This document shows, piece by piece, positions 61,328 to 64,000 of a DNA stretch of 64,000 nt. A program made the position numbers and the translations under genes. The stretch comes from CAWDDA01 sp963813345. Lineage in GTDB: Bacteria > Acidobacteriota > Blastocatellia > RBC074. The first letter of the stretch is position 1, and each line of letters begins with the position of its first letter. The stretch lies in the NCBI GenBank assembly GCA_963813345.1, contig CAWEYR010000014.1:62001-126000 (forward strand). Reading direction: 5' to 3'. The notes beneath the pieces are model-generated. The model was given only the letters and a program-made list of their open reading frames with translations. It was not told the origin of the DNA and made no database searches.

Positions 61328-61349
61328 GAAACGCGCGTTAACGCGTTTC
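61328..61349. promoter_or_regulatory. Inverted repeat, possible operator
   Basis: GAAACGCG and CGCGTTTC are separated by CGTTAA, an 8-bp perfect inverted repeat. It is upstream of the M1-like gene and about 27 bp before a TATAAT element. It could bind a regulator of that gene or of waaF on the other side. Confidence 0.4.
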
Positions 61350-61375
61350 ACGCGGCAATCATAAGGTTGGAGTGT

Positions 61376-61381
61376 TATAAT
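61376..61381 (+). promoter_or_regulatory. Possible -10 element (TATAAT)
   Basis: Perfect -10 hexamer 38 bp before the ATG of the M1-like gene; no good -35 box is seen at 17 bp spacing. Confidence 0.4.
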
Positions 61382-61418
61382 CTGGCAGGTTGCTGAATTC
61401 AGAGGTGGTGGCGAAGGA

Positions 61419-63589
61419 ATGGCAAAAAGGTATCTCCTGGTAGCAGTTCTCCTTGTGGTCGCTTGCTCCATCGGCGTAAGTACGTTTGGAGCGCGAGCAC
61501 AGGAACCGAGCGTCAACATCGACGTTCAACACTATGTAATAGATGCGCAGCTTGTCCCATCCGAGCAATTGCTGCGGGCAAGGGCAGATGTGGTTTTCGT
61601 GCCAGCCGGCGAGACGAGATCGGCGGTTTTCGAGCTAAACGGGTCGCTGGCTGTCAAACGCATTACGCGGGTCGCAGGTCCTGTGATGGCAACTACGACG
61701 ACCCCGCCCGCGGGAAGTACACCTTCACGTAAGGAAACTTCACAAAAGAAATCTTCGTCTTCTACAGGCAATCAGTCCGGTCAGTCCAATCCTTCGGCGG
61801 CTCGCGTCCGGACGCAGTCCGCACAGCCAGGCGAATTGCAGTTTATACAGGACAATCGCGAAAGCATGAACGTGCGCGTAGACCTTGGCACGGTCGTGCC
61901 GGCTGGGCGACCCGTAACCCTCAGATTTGAATACGAGGGAGCGCTTGAGTCGGCTCAGGGTGGGCCCATTCAGACAGCGCGACTCGCATATGTTGGCGAG
62001 CAGGTATCGTATCTGTTCTATGCTGCAAGATGGTTTCCGTTTCACAACTACGCTGCTGATCGCGCAACCTACGATATCAGGATCACCGTTCCGAAAGGTT
62101 TTACGGTAGTTGGCTACAGCGAGAGTCCGGTGAGTCCGACTGCGGGAGCGACGCCTGACTCGCAGACATTCGCATTCACTTCGAAGACCCCCACCTTGCC
62201 GGGCAATATTGCGGCGGCGAAGTATGTCACTAACAGCACGAAGGCGGGTGGATTTCGATTGATGTCTATTACAAGGCAGGCAATGAGCGATGGGCTGAGC
62301 ATGCGGCTGAGATCGTCGGAAAGCGTCTCGAGTTCTATTCGTCGAAGTTCGGAGGCTACGCATATGGAAATCGTGTGATCGTTGCTGAAACGGACGAGGA
62401 AACGTTACCGGCATACAGCGGCGCAGGAATCATCTTTATCTCTCCGCGGGCAGTGACAGAAGGATTCGACGAGACGCTGGCCCGTGAAGTTGCATATCAG
62501 TGGTGGGGAAACACGGTTGGAATCAAGTCGTTTGATGATGTCTGGCTGGTTCAAGGTCTGGCGGAATTCAGCTCCCTGCTGTATGTGCGTGACAGTCAGA
62601 ATGAATCGCGCTTTCAGCAGGCAGTCCGGGCAGAGCTCGAACGCGCCCTTGCATTCGAGCAGTCCTCGTCGATTCGGAACGCTCCAAAACAGCTTGATGA
62701 TCAGACACCGGCGTTCCGATCAATCATTGTGTATAAGGGTGCACTGGTTTTTAACATGCTGAGGCGGCTGCTGGGTGACGATAAATTTGATGCGATGATG
62801 CGTGACTACTACGCGAAGTATAAAGGGCGCAACGTAAGCATCGATGAGTTCGAACAGTTTGCCTCGCAGGCTGCCGGGCGCTCGCTCAGGTTCTTTTTTG
62901 GCCAGTGGGTTGATTCAACAGGCGTGCCGGAGTTTCGCGCAGATTATCGAATGGTGCGGACGAAGGAAGGATTCCGCGTTCCGGGAACGGTCAAGCAGGA
63001 TCTGGACACGTTCGAGATGCCGGTGGACATCCTTTTGAAGACCGAAACTGGAAACGAGCGCGACACGGTTCTAATGAAAGGCACCTCAGCCGATTTTGAC
63101 CTCACGACCAAGAGTAAGCCGGTGGAGATCATTGTTGACCCGGACGCGAAGATCATCAGAAGCTCAGACGAGTTGCGACAGGGAGTAATTGTCCGTCGAG
63201 GGATCGAGCACGTTCGTGAGCAGGAGTTTCTCGAGGCGGAGCAGCAGTTCCAGGCAGCCATCAAGCTCAATCGCAGCCTCTCGTGGGCCTGGTACAATCT
63301 TGGCGTGCTTTATTTGACTCAGCGGAACTACGCGAAGGCTTTGGATACCTTTGACCAGGCGCTCAATGGGGATCTCAGACCAGACTGGGTCGAGGTGTGG
63401 AGTTACATCTACCGAGGCAATGCATGGGATGCGTATGGTAATCGCGAGCGGGCTGTGGCCGAATACAACCGGGCAGTGAGTAACGGTAACAATTTCAATA
63501 ACGCTCAAGCAATTGCGCAACAGTATCTCGCGACGCCATTTGATCCGAAACGTACGCGCCAGTCGGACAGTTCAAGCCAGACGAAGTAA
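61419..63589 (+). CDS. M1 aminopeptidase-like protein without zinc ligands, with TPRs, frameshifted
   Basis: About 724 residues. Signal peptide (YLLVAVLLVVACSIGVSTFGARAQ), then an M1-type N-terminal beta domain with a Ser/Thr/Lys-rich insert, and a peptidase-like core. TLPAYSGAGIIFISP takes the place of the GAMEN motif; REVAYQWWG replaces HExxHxWWG and WLVQGLAEF replaces WLNEGFA. Thus all three zinc ligands (His, His, Glu) are changed to Arg, Gln and Gln. C-terminal TPRs follow (AWYNLGVLYLTQRNYAKALD). The frame breaks at TT (62259-62260), where one T is missing; adding it gives GGFRFDVYYKAGNERW. Probably a non-enzymatic scaffold. GAGGTGG precedes the ATG. Confidence 0.82.
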
Positions 63590-63611
63590 AAGAACAAAAC
63601 GAACCTGACGT

Positions 63612-64000
63612 ATGCCTGAGACCCAAAGATTCCGCCTGAAGACGGTACTACATGCATGGTTGATTATGGTTGGGCTTGGCACGGCGCTGTTTGCGCAGGT
63701 GCCAGTCGAAAGCGTCGAGAAGAAGGTCGACAAAGCCGACAAGATAGGAAAACTCGAGAAAGGTTCAAGCTTTCGTACTGCCGAGAGCCAGAGCCGTTAC
63801 AGCTACGTCTTCGAGAATGAGCGCTTCACGACGCCACTGGTCGAAGTTGAATTTGATGCTGGCGGGCACGGCAAGTTCCACTTCAAGAAGAAAGACGGTC
63901 GTGAGGTGACCAACGATCTCGCGATATCGGGTGCGCTGGTTGCGCAGGTAAAGAGCCTGTTTGAAGAGGTGGGCTTTCTCGGGAGCACGGAAGACTACCA
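63612..64000 (+). CDS. Exported protein of unknown function, 3' end outside window
   Basis: Open to the window edge, at least 129 residues. The ATG gives MPETQRFRLKTVLHAWLIMV, whose basic start and hydrophobic stretch ending ALFAQ form a signal peptide; part of it is encoded by a family A repeat. A second ATG (63666) would shorten the signal. The mature part is charged (EKKVDKADKIGKLEKG) followed by FENERFTTPLVEVEFDAGG and a Lys-rich strand. No family recognised. Follows the M1-like gene by 22 bp on the same strand. Confidence 0.6.
   Translation, partial: MPETQRFRLKTVLHAWLIMVGLGTALFAQVPVESVEKKVDKADKIGKLEKGSSFRTAESQSRYSYVFENERFTTPLVEVEFDAGGHGKFHFKKKDGREVTNDLAISGALVAQVKSLFEEVGFLGSTEDY
63628..63654. 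repeat. Palindromic repeat, family A, inside the 5' end of a gene
   Basis: TTCCGCCTGAAGACGGTACT, one mismatch from the core, in frame with the signal peptide of the last gene, where it encodes FRLKTVLH. Confidence 0.75.

Overview
This window is bacterial chromosomal DNA, GC in the mid-50s by eye, densely coded on both strands. It contains no rRNA, tRNA, phage, insertion sequence, CRISPR or recognisable transcription factor gene. The gene set fits an acidobacterium, most likely class Blastocatellia: an Oar-like TonB-dependent receptor with a carboxypeptidase-regulatory N-terminus, DUF481, DUF4097, DUF4175, DUF4159 and DUF6677 proteins, Gram-negative heptose-core LPS genes, a long lipid operon with fatty acyl reductases, and many short dispersed palindromic repeats. 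The taxonomic call is an inference from gene content.

Layout. 1-4.2 kb: end of a secreted M14 carboxypeptidase, a DUF481 outer-membrane protein, an APC permease and a DUF1508 protein. 4.4-15.8 kb: a minus-strand lipid operon, read right to left as pseudo-HAD/fatty acyl reductase fusion, SDR reductase, polysaccharide pyruvyl transferase, long-chain acyl-CoA synthetase, enoyl-CoA hydratase-like protein, acyl carrier protein, fatty acyl-AMP/CoA ligase, diacylglycerol kinase-like protein and PlsC acyltransferase. Most junctions are 4-bp stop/start overlaps. 16-20.5 kb: Cys-rich exported protein, TonB receptor and sialidase-fold protein, possibly metal related. 20.7-39.3 kb: mostly housekeeping (thpR, molybdopterin oxidoreductase, cardiolipin synthase, YihY, hemL, zinc-ribbon protein, rlmB, serine hydrolase, DUF4097, MobB-like GTPase, ppdK, recO, DUF6677, MATE).

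39.5-54.3 kb: a minus-strand MoxR-centred set: VWA/GATase-like membrane protein, caspase-fold protein with a substituted nucleophile, TPR lipoprotein with an HEFTH protease domain, DUF4159, MoxR ATPase, DUF58, BatA-like VWA and DUF4175. 54.7-64 kb: MFS exporter, second enoyl-CoA hydratase, methyltransferase/DUF3108 fusion, LPS core genes (GT9 heptosyltransferase, gmhB, waaF), an M1-like protein with all zinc ligands replaced, and a truncated exported protein.

Two window-wide features matter to any reader. First, about 23 single-base frameshifts split otherwise well-conserved genes, mostly at short homopolymers or doubled bases and mostly +1. This looks like uncorrected sequencing error rather than gene decay, so the split genes are annotated here as single CDSs. 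Second, at least six families of short palindromic repeats fill many gene borders and in places supply stop codons, C-terminal tails or N-termini of genes.
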